Shown: positions 47,208-56,416, counted from the first letter of the stretch. The stretch: 64,000 bases of DNA from Paenibacillus hamazuiensis (GCF_023276405.1 NZ_JALRMO010000001.1:4154001-4218000), one strand, 5' to 3'. Numbers and translations: made by a program. Notes: generated by a model from the letters alone, not told the origin.

Positions 47208-48086
47208 TCAACCCTTAACCGAGCCTAGCAGTACCCCTTTGGCAAAATGTTTCTGCAAAAATGGGTATACAAGCAGGATCGGCAGGGTGGATATCACAAT
47301 AACCGCCATCTTCACCGATTGCTCCGGCGGTGCGAATTCCGCATCCATCGCGGTGGAGTCCCCGATCCCGCCTGAGGCCAAAATGACAATCTGCCTTAAG
47401 AGCACTTGAATCGGCCATTTGGTATTGTCATTGATATACAGCACTGCGTTAAAGTACGTATTCCAATGTCCCACCGCATAAAATAACGAGAATGTTGCAA
47501 TGGCCGGCATGGATAGCGGGAGCACGATGCGGAAAAAGATTCCAAGGTCGTTGCAGCCGTCGATTTTCGCGGATTCCTCCAGGCCGTCCGGCAGCTGTTG
47601 GAAAAAATTCCGCATAATGATCAGGTTAAAGGCGCTGATAGCGCTCGGAATCAGCAAGGACCAGTAGGAATTGATCATTCCCAATTGCTTGACCACCAGG
47701 AACGTCGGGATCATTCCTCCGCTGAACAGCATCGTGAAGACGACCAGCATCAGGATCGGCTTGCGAAAATCCATGTCTTTGCGGGCCAACGGGTATGCCA
47801 TTAAGCACGTAAAGAAGATGTTGATCAGCGTACCTGTGACCGTGATGTAGATGGTAACCAGCAAACTTCTGACCAGCGTCTGAGTCGAAAAAATATATTT
47901 GTACGCATCCAGGGAAAACTCCGTCGGGAACAAGATGAATCCCCTCTGCAGCAATTCCTTCTGCGTAGCGAACGAGCCGGCAATGACATAGATGAACGGG
48001 ATTACGGTAAGCAGTGCAAATGCGACGAGCAGCGCGATGTTTACGCTGTCGAATGCGCGGCTTCCCCAGCTTGGCTTGAGCGGCAT
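47208..48086 (-). CDS. ABC transporter permease, LplC/YtcP type
   Basis: This 292-residue permease has six helices, the coupling motif LEESAKIDGCNDLGIF and the family C-terminus GVLLGSVKG. Partner of the LplB-type permease upstream, from which it is now separated by about 190 bases containing a MITE-like insertion. It lies directly before the binding-protein gene. Confidence 0.92.
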   Translation of the reverse strand: MPLKPSWGSRAFDSVNIALLVAFALLTVIPFIYVIAGSFATQKELLQRGFILFPTEFSLDAYKYIFSTQTLVRSLLVTIYITVTGTLINIFFTCLMAYPLARKDMDFRKPILMLVVFTMLFSGGMIPTFLVVKQLGMINSYWSLLIPSAISAFNLIIMRNFFQQLPDGLEESAKIDGCNDLGIFFRIVLPLSMPAIATFSLFYAVGHWNTYFNAVLYINDNTKWPIQVLLRQIVILASGGIGDSTAMDAEFAPPEQSVKMAVIVISTLPILLVYPFLQKHFAKGVLLGSVKG

Positions 48087-48111
48087 AACGTGATTACCTC
48101 TTTTCTAGTAG

Positions 48112-48277
48112 AGTGTGTTAAAAAAACGTGCGAAGGAGAAGGGAATGTGCTGGAGGAGCGTTAGCGTTCGCCTTTGAAATCGTAAATTAACCTTTACATG
48201 AATTCATACATTTACGATTTCAAGAGCGACCGGAAGTACATCCCTACCTCCGAGCAACATAACTTTTTGAACACGCT
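48112..48277. mobile_element. MITE-like inverted-repeat element
   Basis: This element has about 166 bases. The outer arms GAGTGTGTT and AACACGCTC lie at the two ends, each next to the direct repeat CTAGTAG (48105-48111 and 48278-48284) and TA dinucleotides. The inner arms GAAATCGTAAA and TTTACGATTTC pair around a GAATTC centre, so nearly the whole element can fold into one long hairpin. There is no coding capacity. TA flanks suggest mobilisation by an IS630/Tc1-type transposase in trans (inference). It sits exactly at the stop codon of the LplB-type gene. Confidence 0.75.
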
Positions 48278-49231
48278 CTAGTAGATACCTTCTTCTCCGA
48301 ATTTTTTGGCCAAATAGTTGGATACGACGACAAGAATCAATCCGATGACCGACTTAAACAAGCCGACCGCCGTACTGAAGCTGTATTGTCCTTGACTGAT
48401 CCCGACGGAGTAAACATAGGTGTCAAACACCTCTCCGACCTCCCGGTTCATCGCGTTCAGCATCAGGAAGATTTGCTCAAAGCCCGTATCGAGAAAATGA
48501 CCCAATCGCAGAATCAGCAAAATGACGATAGTGCTGCGAATGGCCGGCAGGGTAATATGCCACAGCTGGCGGAGCCGGTTCGCGCCGTCCATGCGTGCCG
48601 CTTCATAGAGCTGCGGGTCGACGCCGGCCAGCGCCGCAAGGAAAATGATCGTGCCCCAGCCCGTTTCTTTCCATATGACCTCGGCTGTAATGATCGTCCT
48701 GAACCACTCGTTGCTCACCAGAAAATTGATTTTTTCTCCGCCGAAACGAACGAGCATTTCGTTCACAATGCCGCCTTCCGTCGTTAAGAAGATGTAGGCG
48801 ATCCCCACGACGACCACCCAGGACATAAAGTGGGGAACGTAAACCAGCGTTTGCACGGTCCTCTTGACGAATTCCTGCCTCAGTTCGTTTAACATAAGCG
48901 CGATTACGATCGGCAGCGGAAAGAAAAACAGGATATTATAAGCGGCAAGAATGAGAGTATTCCGGAAAAGGACGAGAAAATTCGAATCGCTGAAAAAGCG
49001 GTCGAAGTGCTTGAGCCCTACAAACGGACTGTCCCAGAAGCCGAGAAACGGCTGATAGTCTTTAAATGCGATGAAAATTCCGTACATCGGCCAATACTTA
49101 AAAATAAGAAAGTACAATAGACCGGGGAGGACCATAAAATAGAGCCACCGGTTCCGCACGAGTCTGCCCATCAATGTCGCCGACCTCGCGGACGAAGATG
49201 CGGGGACCCGCGCATTCAAACTTGTTTGCAT
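48278..49231 (-). CDS. ABC transporter permease, LplB type
   Basis: This 317-residue permease has six helices, the coupling motif YEAARMDGANRLRQ and the C-terminus KKFGEEGIY. The stop codon TAG coincides with the border of the MITE-like element, so the protein end is intact or altered by at most a residue. It is first gene of the Lpl-type operon; the start has GAAAGGAAGGAAG upstream. Confidence 0.92.
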   Translation of the reverse strand: MQTSLNARVPASSSARSATLMGRLVRNRWLYFMVLPGLLYFLIFKYWPMYGIFIAFKDYQPFLGFWDSPFVGLKHFDRFFSDSNFLVLFRNTLILAAYNILFFFPLPIVIALMLNELRQEFVKRTVQTLVYVPHFMSWVVVVGIAYIFLTTEGGIVNEMLVRFGGEKINFLVSNEWFRTIITAEVIWKETGWGTIIFLAALAGVDPQLYEAARMDGANRLRQLWHITLPAIRSTIVILLILRLGHFLDTGFEQIFLMLNAMNREVGEVFDTYVYSVGISQGQYSFSTAVGLFKSVIGLILVVVSNYLAKKFGEEGIY

Positions 49232-49544
49232 GCTGCTTCCTTCCTTTCAATTCTCCATGGCATTTGGTTATGACCGTGAAACTGCAGCTTTATCATACTC
49301 GGGGGATCCGATTGCCGTCGATAGTCCCTGCTTGTTCAGATTGGCCGACGCATGCCGTTCCTATGGCGGTAAGCCGGGAATAGTCATAAGTTGCACTCGT
49401 TGTCATTGGTTGCGAATCGACGTTTTTCGCAAAAAAATCCCCGATTCGGATCGCGGCATTCCGTTAATGTGCCGTTTACCGAACGGGGATGTTGTTCTGT
49501 TTCCCGCTTATTTATTTTTGGATGTTAGCTTGACGAGATCGCCA
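49232..49544. other. Intergenic region upstream of the LplB-type gene
   Basis: These 313 bases contain the terminator of the DinB gene (49431-49490). A TATGAT on the minus strand near 49290 could be a -10 for the Lpl operon, but no good -35 is seen. No gene is evident. Confidence 0.5.
49431..49490 (-). terminator. Intrinsic terminator after the DinB-family gene
   Basis: On the minus strand ATCCCCG-TTCGG pairs with CCGAA-CGGGGAT around an inner hairpin, and seven T follow. It lies about 55 bases after the DinB-family stop codon. Confidence 0.8.
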
Positions 49545-50036
49545 TCAGCCATTCGTCCTCGTTGGATGATACAAATCCGTAACCATCGGAATATAACCGA
49601 GCTGTCGGCTCATGGATAGGATCTGTCCTTTGTGGTGAAATTCGTGAGTAGTCGTGTGGGTAAACAACCAGAGCGGGGTTAGCATTATTGTCTCTTCCTG
49701 CCAGGATGGCGTCCCGGGGATTTTAAGATCGGGCTGATCTTCGAATTCGTTCAAAAAATCTCCGACCAGAAGGTCGATTCCGGCAAAAACTTTTCGCATG
49801 GCTTGAACATTCGAAAACTGTTCGGCTGGAATGGGCGCGATTGTCCTTTTCAGAGCGAAGCTGCCTAACCAAAAAAGGTAGCAATCCGCCGCATGCGCAT
49901 GAAGGCTGCGCATCGATGCGCCGCCAAAGCTTTCATGGTCCTTCACATAGTCCGAAGTCGAGAGCGTTTCGCAGTAATGGAATAACACTTCCCTCGTTTG
50001 GCGAATCCATTCATATTGCCGGGTTAGTATACTCAT
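49545..50036 (-). CDS. DinB-family metal-binding protein
   Basis: This 163-residue four-helix protein has the putative metal triad His48 (LHAHAADCYLFWL), His131 and His135 (HEFHHKGQ), as in DinB/YfiT-type thiol transferase-like proteins. The precise reaction is unknown. It has its own terminator and appears monocistronic. Confidence 0.85.
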   Translation of the reverse strand: MSILTRQYEWIRQTREVLFHYCETLSTSDYVKDHESFGGASMRSLHAHAADCYLFWLGSFALKRTIAPIPAEQFSNVQAMRKVFAGIDLLVGDFLNEFEDQPDLKIPGTPSWQEETIMLTPLWLFTHTTTHEFHHKGQILSMSRQLGYIPMVTDLYHPTRTNG

Positions 50037-50189
50037 GATATTTTTCCATCATCCTTCCAATCGATTCGTCAAGATGATTTTATTGTATGGCAATTCTCCA
50101 CGTCGTATTTCTTACAGATTGCTGTTTTCGCCACTACACCGCAGTCCATAAGAAACGCAGACAGAATGCGCTGAATTGCGCACATGACA

Positions 50190-50216
50190 GAGGAGCTTGC
50201 CGTAGACAAGCTCCTC
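50190..50216. terminator. Palindromic hairpin after the kinase remnant
   Basis: GAGGAGCTTG (50190-50199) and CAAGCTCCTC (50207-50216) are perfectly complementary around a seven-base loop. No long T run is present on either side. Confidence 0.55.
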
Positions 50217-50225
50217 TCTATATCC

Positions 50226-50444
50226 CTATTCCTGTCTCAACCGTACGATATCGCCGATCGAATTATAGATGGTGCGGGCGGATTGCGCATACAGCATTTC
50301 GTCGTAGGACTGGAAAATGAACTGCAGAGAAGCCACGACGACAATGCAAATGAATGCGATCAGCAGCAGCAGCACGACCATCAGCTTGTATTTGATCTTC
50401 ATATCTTTGAAAAGTCGGGATAACCGTACAAGCGATTCCGGCAT
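50226..50444 (-). pseudogene. Remnant of a sensor kinase (N-terminal 72 residues)
   Basis: This 72-residue frame starts at ATG 50444, six bases after AAGGGGAA. It has a basic cytoplasmic start (VRLSRLFKDMKIKYK), one strong membrane helix (about 20-42) and the first part of a sensor region (SYDEMLYAQSARTIY), then stops. This is how YesM-type kinases begin. The rest of the sensor, HAMP, kinase and ATPase domains are missing. A longer upstream frame to 50783 lacks coding character. It could also be a genuine small membrane protein. Confidence 0.55.
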
Positions 50445-50814
50445 TCGGAATTCCCCTTTCGCGGCATAACGCAGTCTCCCTTTAAAGATTACCGAATTCC
50501 CGGGCCGATGCCAATGAAATATTTCGACATCTGTTATGCAATAATTCGACTGCTTGTTTTCGTCCATGCGAAGCTGCTTCAACAGACAGCCATTGGGAAA
50601 TCCATTTTGGCAAACCATGCACCTAAACAACAAATTTTTATACATTATTATTTTTTCTCGACATTTTTCCCATGTTTTCGCGGCTTGAATACTGTAAACT
50701 GAATCCAAAAAAAGTGGACGCAATGATTTCGAATCTGTATCTGGGCACTTGGATTCGACGGAGCTAGTAGTGCAACCGGCCATCTTTCATCCCAAAGAGG
50801 AGTGAAGAAGGAAG
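50445..50814. other. Region with no recognised gene
   Basis: Between the kinase remnant and the 37-residue ORF there are 370 bases, AT-rich near 50620-50710. I see no promoter with good spacing, no RNA structure and no believable ORF. Confidence 0.5.
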
Positions 50815-50928
50815 ATGGAAGAAACCAAGAAGAACTTGGAGATTAACGACATTCTGGAGCAACTGGGAATTGATTTGAATCAGTTCAAGGAATGGAACAA
50901 CCGGGAGATTGACAACGATAACGGATAA
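50815..50928 (+). CDS. 37-residue small protein
   Basis: The ATG at 50815 follows GAGGAG and AAGGAAG ribosome-site sequences. It encodes MEETKKNLEINDILEQLGID, then a strongly polar end rich in Asn/Asp (EWNNREIDNDNG). Acidic, helical in appearance, no signal peptide or Cys. A perfect terminator hairpin follows eight bases after the stop. Not recognised. The combination of ribosome site and terminator is the main support. Confidence 0.55.
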   Translation: MEETKKNLEINDILEQLGIDLNQFKEWNNREIDNDNG

Positions 50929-50935
50929 ATAAAAG

Positions 50936-50967
50936 GAAAAAAATCCAGGAAATACCTCCTGGATTTT
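50936..50967. terminator. Bidirectional intrinsic terminator
   Basis: AATCCAGG (50942-50949) and CCTGGATT (50958-50965) pair around an eight-base loop, with A run before and T after. On the minus strand seven T follow, which closes the ketohexose operon; on the plus strand it closes the small ORF. Confidence 0.8.
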
Positions 50968-51019
50968 GAAACATACATGATTCTGCCGGAGAATGCAATT
51001 CAGCACTTTAACGCAATAC

Positions 51020-51048
51020 ATTGCAAAAGTTTGACAACCATTTGCAAT
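51020..51048. repeat. Inverted repeat after the second PfkB-type gene
   Basis: ATTGCAAA (51020-51027) and TTTGCAAT (51041-51048) face each other just after the stop codon of the minus-strand kinase gene. It may be a weak hairpin or protein site. Confidence 0.4.
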
Positions 51049-51055
51049 TTTCGCG

Positions 51056-52021
51056 TTACCCGTAGGGAAGAAACTCGGTGACTTGTACCTCTTTCAACAA
51101 ATCATGAACTTCATGAATATCGATATGTCCGGTAATCTCATGCATTGCGTTAGAAGCCGCGGCGGCGGTACCCAACATGACGGCTTGCACCCACTCCTCC
51201 TCATCCGGCATCGCATCCTTGCGGTCAAAGTAGCTTGCGATGCCGGCAACCATGGCATCCCCGCAGCCCACCGTGTTGACCGTTCGAATGACCGGCGGCT
51301 TGACTTGCCAAGCTTTCGAACGGCATACGACAATCGAGCCGTCCTTGTCCATGGACACAACAACAAGCCGCACGCCTCGGGCTAATATGCTTTCAGCCGC
51401 GGCAATGATGTCCGCAGCGCTATTTATCGATTTTCCCACTATTTGGACTAATTCATCCCTGTTCGGCTTGCAAAGAAAAGGGGCGCTTTCTATTCCTATC
51501 CGAAGCGGTTCGCCGCTGCTGTCCAAAATCGTCAAAGCTCCGGCCTCCTTGGCGATCCCGATTAACGAAGCGTAAGCATCGGATGCTGCCCCCGCCGGCA
51601 AACTGCCCGAAAAACATATCACTTTGCTTCGAGCTGATAGCTCGCCTGCTTTTCTTCGCAATTGCTCCCATTCCTGAGGTTCAACCCGGGGGCCCGGCTC
51701 CAATATTTCCGTTAGTGTTCCGCGTAAGTGATCCGCGATGGCGAACGCTTCCCGAGTAAGGCTTCCTATGAAAACCGGTTCGCTCGAAATCCCTCTTTTT
51801 TGTAATTCCTGATGAACAATTTGCCCGTTCGCTCCGCCAAGGAATCCGGAGGCAGTTACTTTCGAACCCAGAAGATGAGCCACTTTCGCCACATTGTTGC
51901 CTTTCCCTCCAGGCTCGGCGATGATTTTCTTTACCCGGTTTACCGAATCGAGCTGAAAATCGTCAATGACATAAAACTTATCGACGGCAGCATTTAAAGT
52001 AAACGTAGAAATCACAAACAT
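51056..52021 (-). CDS. PfkB-family hexose-phosphate kinase (1-phosphofructokinase / tagatose-6-phosphate kinase type)
   Basis: This 321-residue protein belongs to the FruK/LacC branch: it begins with TFTLNAAVDKFYVI, has GGKGNNVAKV for sugar binding and an anion-hole motif VNTVGCGDAMVAG (Asp as catalytic base). These enzymes add a second phosphate to a ketohexose phosphate to make the 1,6-bisphosphate. It lies 27 bases after the class II aldolase, which would cleave that product. Last gene of the operon. Confidence 0.88.
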   Translation of the reverse strand: MFVISTFTLNAAVDKFYVIDDFQLDSVNRVKKIIAEPGGKGNNVAKVAHLLGSKVTASGFLGGANGQIVHQELQKRGISSEPVFIGSLTREAFAIADHLRGTLTEILEPGPRVEPQEWEQLRRKAGELSARSKVICFSGSLPAGAASDAYASLIGIAKEAGALTILDSSGEPLRIGIESAPFLCKPNRDELVQIVGKSINSAADIIAAAESILARGVRLVVVSMDKDGSIVVCRSKAWQVKPPVIRTVNTVGCGDAMVAGIASYFDRKDAMPDEEEWVQAVMLGTAAAASNAMHEITGHIDIHEVHDLLKEVQVTEFLPYG

Positions 52022-52047
52022 GACACTCCTTCATCCGATCCATCATC

Positions 52048-52920
52048 TTATTTGAAGGAAATCGCATGTGCTTTTCCAACTGATCCGCACAAGCTGATTT
52101 TTTCGATCGCAAGCCTTTTTACGGCTTCTTTTGCCGGTACCATGTATTTGCGCGGATCCAGCTCCGTCGGATTGTCGATAAACGATTGCTTAATGGAGCC
52201 CGAAAATGCGTTCCTGAGTTCAGTAGCAACGTTCATTTTAGCCATCCCCAGGGAAACGCACCGCTTCACTTGCTCCGCAGGAATACCGGAACCTCCGTGC
52301 AGTACGAGGGGAACCGATACATTCCTCGCGATCTCGGAAATCCGGTCAAAGGCAATATTGGGCTCGCCTTTATAAATCCCATGGGCTGTGCCAATGGCAG
52401 GAGCAAGTGTCGGAACGCCTGTCAATTCGACAAATTCAGCGCATTCTGCCGGATCGGCCAACATGGCATCCTTCTCATCCACTACGATATCGTCTTCCAC
52501 TCCGCCGACTTTTCCAAGCTCCGCTTCAACATTGACCCCTAAAGCTTTGGCAATTTTGACGACATGTTTCGTTCGCTTCACATTTTCCTCAAAGGGATGC
52601 ATGGAAGCATCAATCATGACGGACGTATAACCCGCGCGCATACATTGCACAATCAACTCAAACTCTTGGCAATGATCCAGATGGAGGGCGATCGGAACGC
52701 TTGCCTTTTGGGCTGCTGTCTGTGCCGCAGCGACAATATAATCCATGCCCAAATGCTTAACTGTACCCACAGTCGTTTGAAGAATAAGAGGAGCGCTGCA
52801 TTCCTCTGCGGCCTCCACGACGGCCTGAAGCATTTCCAGGGTATGCACATTGCAAGCTACGATTCCGTAGCCATTTTTTCTTGCTTCTATCAATAAAGGG
52901 GTAGACGAAACTAATGCCAT
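52048..52920 (-). CDS. Class II ketose-bisphosphate aldolase, GatY/KbaY type
   Basis: This 290-residue enzyme cleaves a ketohexose 1,6-bisphosphate into glycerone phosphate and glyceraldehyde 3-phosphate. The catalytic Asp82 and zinc ligands His83 (ALHLDHCQ), His180 (GTAHGIYKGEP) and His208 (VLHGGSG) fall at the same positions as in E. coli GatY. The GatY-like numbering favours tagatose-1,6-bisphosphate, but fructose-1,6-bisphosphate use is possible. It lies between two PfkB-type kinases. Confidence 0.9.
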   Translation of the reverse strand: MALVSSTPLLIEARKNGYGIVACNVHTLEMLQAVVEAAEECSAPLILQTTVGTVKHLGMDYIVAAAQTAAQKASVPIALHLDHCQEFELIVQCMRAGYTSVMIDASMHPFEENVKRTKHVVKIAKALGVNVEAELGKVGGVEDDIVVDEKDAMLADPAECAEFVELTGVPTLAPAIGTAHGIYKGEPNIAFDRISEIARNVSVPLVLHGGSGIPAEQVKRCVSLGMAKMNVATELRNAFSGSIKQSFIDNPTELDPRKYMVPAKEAVKRLAIEKISLCGSVGKAHAISFK

Positions 52921-52947
52921 TCCAACACACCGTCCAATCCGGTTTTT

Positions 52948-53889
52948 TTATACTTGCTTCGCTTTCATAAACGCGTCTATTTCTTCGAGGGTTACCGTCC
53001 CTTCCATCGGTCCTTTTTTCGCAACGGACAACGCTCCGGCTGCGTTGGCATAGTTTACGGCCTCCTGAGCGGACCATCCCAGATTCATCAAGGAAACGAA
53101 AGCGCCTGCAAAGCAGTCGCCTGCTCCAGTCGGATCAACCTCGTTCATTTCATATGGAGCAACGTCAAAAAAACCATGCGGCTCATACACCCGGCACCCT
53201 TTGCTTCCCCTCTTTACAATGACGAATGCCGCTTTTTGATTCAGGACTGAGCGGGCAGCCTTCTCCTCATCCTCAATGCCTGTGATCCACTTCAACTCTT
53301 CCTGCCCGGGCAAAAATATATCGCAGTTTGCCAGTGCAAACAAAATAAACGCTTTAATTTGATCATTCTCCATAATTTCTTTACGAATATTGGGATCAAA
53401 GGAAATTTTTACATCATATTTTTTGGCATATACAATGGCTTGACGAAGAACGGCAATCATTTCTTCATTAAAGGCTGAGCAGCCCACCACATGCAAATAA
53501 TTGCATCCTGCAAACAGCTCCTCACGCACGTTTTCCCGGGAGATGCATGCACTTGCGGAATCCTTGATCGTATAGATGAAGTCCCGATCCCCATTTTCCT
53601 TATAGGTGACAAAAGCAATGCCCGTTGTTTTGTCCGGGACAACGCCGATCTGCGAAACGTCTACTCCATCCTGCTTTAAACGGCTAACATTGATTTTGCC
53701 GAATCCGTCATCCCCGACTTTGGAAACGATTGTGCAGGAACTGCCCAGTTTGGCAGCTTGATCGATAAAAATAGCGGGGGCTCCGCTTGGAAACGGCCCG
53801 AAAAATTCGCCTGTCTCCTCAAACTTTTGTCCAACTTCCTTTGCCATAACTTCTACCAGTATCTCTCCAATGGTCAAAATCTCCGCCAT
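52948..53889 (-). CDS. PfkB-family sugar kinase
   Basis: This 313-residue ribokinase-fold kinase begins ILTIGEILVEVMA, contains FPSGAPAIFIDQAAKLG for sugar binding, and the anion hole DPTGAGDCFAGAF. It resembles fructokinase, 2-dehydro-3-deoxygluconokinase and tagatose kinase. Its place between the sugar importer and the aldolase suggests it phosphorylates the free sugar after import, giving the substrate for the second kinase. Confidence 0.88.
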   Translation of the reverse strand: MAEILTIGEILVEVMAKEVGQKFEETGEFFGPFPSGAPAIFIDQAAKLGSSCTIVSKVGDDGFGKINVSRLKQDGVDVSQIGVVPDKTTGIAFVTYKENGDRDFIYTIKDSASACISRENVREELFAGCNYLHVVGCSAFNEEMIAVLRQAIVYAKKYDVKISFDPNIRKEIMENDQIKAFILFALANCDIFLPGQEELKWITGIEDEEKAARSVLNQKAAFVIVKRGSKGCRVYEPHGFFDVAPYEMNEVDPTGAGDCFAGAFVSLMNLGWSAQEAVNYANAAGALSVAKKGPMEGTVTLEEIDAFMKAKQV

Positions 53890-53905
53890 TTCACCTGCTC
53901 CTTAA

Positions 53906-54895
53906 TTAAACCAATCTCTTTTTATTTCTTACATCTACAAAAACGGCAACCAAAATAACTAAACCCTTGACAATTAGCTGATAAAAGTAGGGGACATTCA
54001 TCAAATTCATTCCATTATTAATGACTCCGATAATAATCGCGCCCAGCAAAGTCCCAAGTATTCTGCCGCTGCCTCCGCTCAGGCTTGTTCCTCCCAGAAC
54101 CGCTGCGGCAATGGCATCCAATTCATATCCGCTGGCAGCGTTCGGCTGGGCTGAATAAAGACGCGATGCAAGGATAAGTCCGCTAATGGCAGCCATCAAG
54201 CTTGTAATGATATAAACCCAAATTTTAATTTTCGGCACTTGAATCCCGGCATAAACCGCCGCTTCTTCATTGCCTCCGGTAATATAAGCACGTCTGCCGA
54301 ATTTCGTCTTCGATAAAATCACGTGGTTGATAAAGAAAAGCACAAACAATATGATGATCGGAATCTGTATTCCCAAAACGGCATTGTTGCCTAACGCCAA
54401 AAACGACGGATCTTTGATGGAAATCGGTACGCCATTCGTTGTAATATAAGCAATCCCTCGATAAATTCCCATTGTAGCTACGGTCACAATAAATGCGGGA
54501 ATATGCAGTTTCGAAATCAAGACGCCATTAAACGCCCCTAAGACAACCCCAATCAGCAATACCGCCAAGATGACCGCCAGGAACGGAATATTCATTTGCA
54601 GCAAAAGCGCTGCAGCCGTTCCCGATAAAGCGATGGTCGATCCGATCGACAGATCGATTCCTCCGATAATCAAAGCATATGTCATGCCGAACGCGCTTAT
54701 TGCAATAATCGAGACTTGAAGAATTATATTCAAAATATTATTGACTTTAAGGAAATAAGGGGAACAGATCGAAAATATAATCATCAGGACAAGAAGTCCG
54801 GCTAATATCCCTCCGTACGTTTTCATCAAATGAAGATTGGACACTCTCGCCATTTTGCTGCCGGACGCAGTACTATCGGTATTCGCCACGGTCAC
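53906..54895 (-). CDS. Sugar ABC transporter permease, RbsC type
   Basis: This 329-residue permease of the CUT2 family has about ten helices, ALIIGGIDLSIGS, VTVATMGIYRGIAYI and AAAVLGGTSLSGGSG, all typical of RbsC/XylH/AraH. It imports a free pentose or hexose with the two genes before it. Its start overlaps the ATPase stop as ATGA (54895-54892). Confidence 0.93.
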   Translation of the reverse strand: MTVANTDSTASGSKMARVSNLHLMKTYGGILAGLLVLMIIFSICSPYFLKVNNILNIILQVSIIAISAFGMTYALIIGGIDLSIGSTIALSGTAAALLLQMNIPFLAVILAVLLIGVVLGAFNGVLISKLHIPAFIVTVATMGIYRGIAYITTNGVPISIKDPSFLALGNNAVLGIQIPIIILFVLFFINHVILSKTKFGRRAYITGGNEEAAVYAGIQVPKIKIWVYIITSLMAAISGLILASRLYSAQPNAASGYELDAIAAAVLGGTSLSGGSGRILGTLLGAIIIGVINNGMNLMNVPYFYQLIVKGLVILVAVFVDVRNKKRLV

Positions 54896-56388
54896 TTTCC
54901 TCCTGTCGCGTAAAGCATAACTTCATCCTGCGTAGTCGTTGAATAGGTCACTTCTTTAACAATTTTTTTATTTCTCATAATAAGCATCCGGTCACTCATA
55001 AACAAAACCTCGGGAAGCTCCGAAGAAATCATAATAATGGCTGTACCTTTTCGCGCAAGCTGCCTCATCAGGCGATAGATTTCATTTTTCGAAGCGATGT
55101 CAATGCCCCTTGTCGGTTCGTCGAGAATCAAAATGTCCGGATTCATCTCCAGCCACTTGGCTAAAACAACCTTCTGCTGATTGCCGCCGCTTAAATTAAG
55201 GACGGTTTGATGAATGCTTGACGTTTTGACATTTAAGCTGACTACGGCGTTCTCGGCCATTTTGTTTTCTGTCGGGTCATGGATTAAACCGAGTTTGGAC
55301 AGCAGCTTGTCAAGACTCAAAGCGGTAATATTTCTTTTTACGGTATCCGTTACAACAAGACCTTGCTTGCGACGGTTTTCCGTAATGAACGCTATTTTGT
55401 TTTTGATGGCATCCTGCGGATTGTTGATTTTTACTTGTTGACCTTTGATCTTCATCGTTCCGGCGTCAAGCCGGATAATGCCAAAGATTCCCTCAGCCAA
55501 GTCAGAGCGACCTGCGCCCATTAAACCGAAAATGCCAAGAATCTCTCCTGATTTTACTTGCAAATCGACCTGTTCGAACTTACCTGTTTTCGTAAAGTTT
55601 TCTATTTCCAGCACGACGTTCGAACCGATTTCATAATCCCGTGTCGGATAAATGTCCGTTAATTGCCGCCCTATCATCATTTGGATCAACCGGTTAATAT
55701 CCGCTTCTTTCTTCTCCACCGTAGCGATATAGGTTCCGTCGCGCATGACGGTAATTTCATCGGATATTTGCAGCAGCTCATCCATGCGGTGAGAAATGTA
55801 GATAATCGCTACGCCGTTTGCCTTCAGCTTTTCAATATTGTCAAACAGCACTTCCGTTTCCTTGCTGCTTAGAGCTGAGGTAGGTTCGTCCATAATGATC
55901 ACTTCGGATTGAAAAGACAACGCTTTAGCTATTTCCACCATCTGTTGTTGTGAAATGCTCAAATCCTTAATAAGCGCAGTCGGCGAAATGTCCAGTTCCA
56001 TTTGCTGCAAAAGCTTTTCGGCAGCTTTATTTAATTTTTTGTCGTTAATAAAAAATCCGTTCGCAGGCTCGCGATTGGCAAATATATTTTCCGCAACGGT
56101 TAGATTGGGACACAAACTAAGCTCCTGATAAATAATGCTAATGCCTCTCTCTTGAGCATCCTTCGGATTTTGCAGCCGGATGCTCTCCCCTTTAAATACG
56201 ATTTCCCCTTCGTCAGGCTGATGGACTCCCGAAATGATTTTCATCAGCGTCGACTTCCCCGCGCCGTTCCCGCCCAGAAGCGTGTGAACGCGTCCCTTCT
56301 TCACCTGCAAGCTGACGTTTGAAAGGGCGGCTACGCTTCCAAACGACTTCTTGATGTTTCTAAGTTCGAGTATCGTTTCGTCACGCAT
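54892..56388 (-). CDS. Sugar ABC transporter ATP-binding protein, RbsA type
   Basis: This 498-residue protein has two fused ATPase domains. The first has Walker A GGNGAGKST, signature LSISQQQMVEIAKAL and Walker B IIMDEPTSAL; the second has a degenerate Walker A GLMGAGRSD, signature LSGGNQQKVVLA and Walker B LILDEPTRGID. This is the RbsA/XylG pattern of CUT2 importers. Starts behind AGGTGTTG; lies after the binding-protein gene with a hairpin between. Confidence 0.93.
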   Translation of the reverse strand: MRDETILELRNIKKSFGSVAALSNVSLQVKKGRVHTLLGGNGAGKSTLMKIISGVHQPDEGEIVFKGESIRLQNPKDAQERGISIIYQELSLCPNLTVAENIFANREPANGFFINDKKLNKAAEKLLQQMELDISPTALIKDLSISQQQMVEIAKALSFQSEVIIMDEPTSALSSKETEVLFDNIEKLKANGVAIIYISHRMDELLQISDEITVMRDGTYIATVEKKEADINRLIQMMIGRQLTDIYPTRDYEIGSNVVLEIENFTKTGKFEQVDLQVKSGEILGIFGLMGAGRSDLAEGIFGIIRLDAGTMKIKGQQVKINNPQDAIKNKIAFITENRRKQGLVVTDTVKRNITALSLDKLLSKLGLIHDPTENKMAENAVVSLNVKTSSIHQTVLNLSGGNQQKVVLAKWLEMNPDILILDEPTRGIDIASKNEIYRLMRQLARKGTAIIMISSELPEVLFMSDRMLIMRNKKIVKEVTYSTTTQDEVMLYATGGK

Positions 56389-56416
56389 AACAACACCTCT
56401 AATGAGATAATGAGAA

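Noticed and set aside
50445-50783. Upstream extension of the kinase remnant to 185 codons
   Set aside because: The extra residues are Cys-rich and lack secondary-structure pattern, and the good ribosome site is at the internal ATG.
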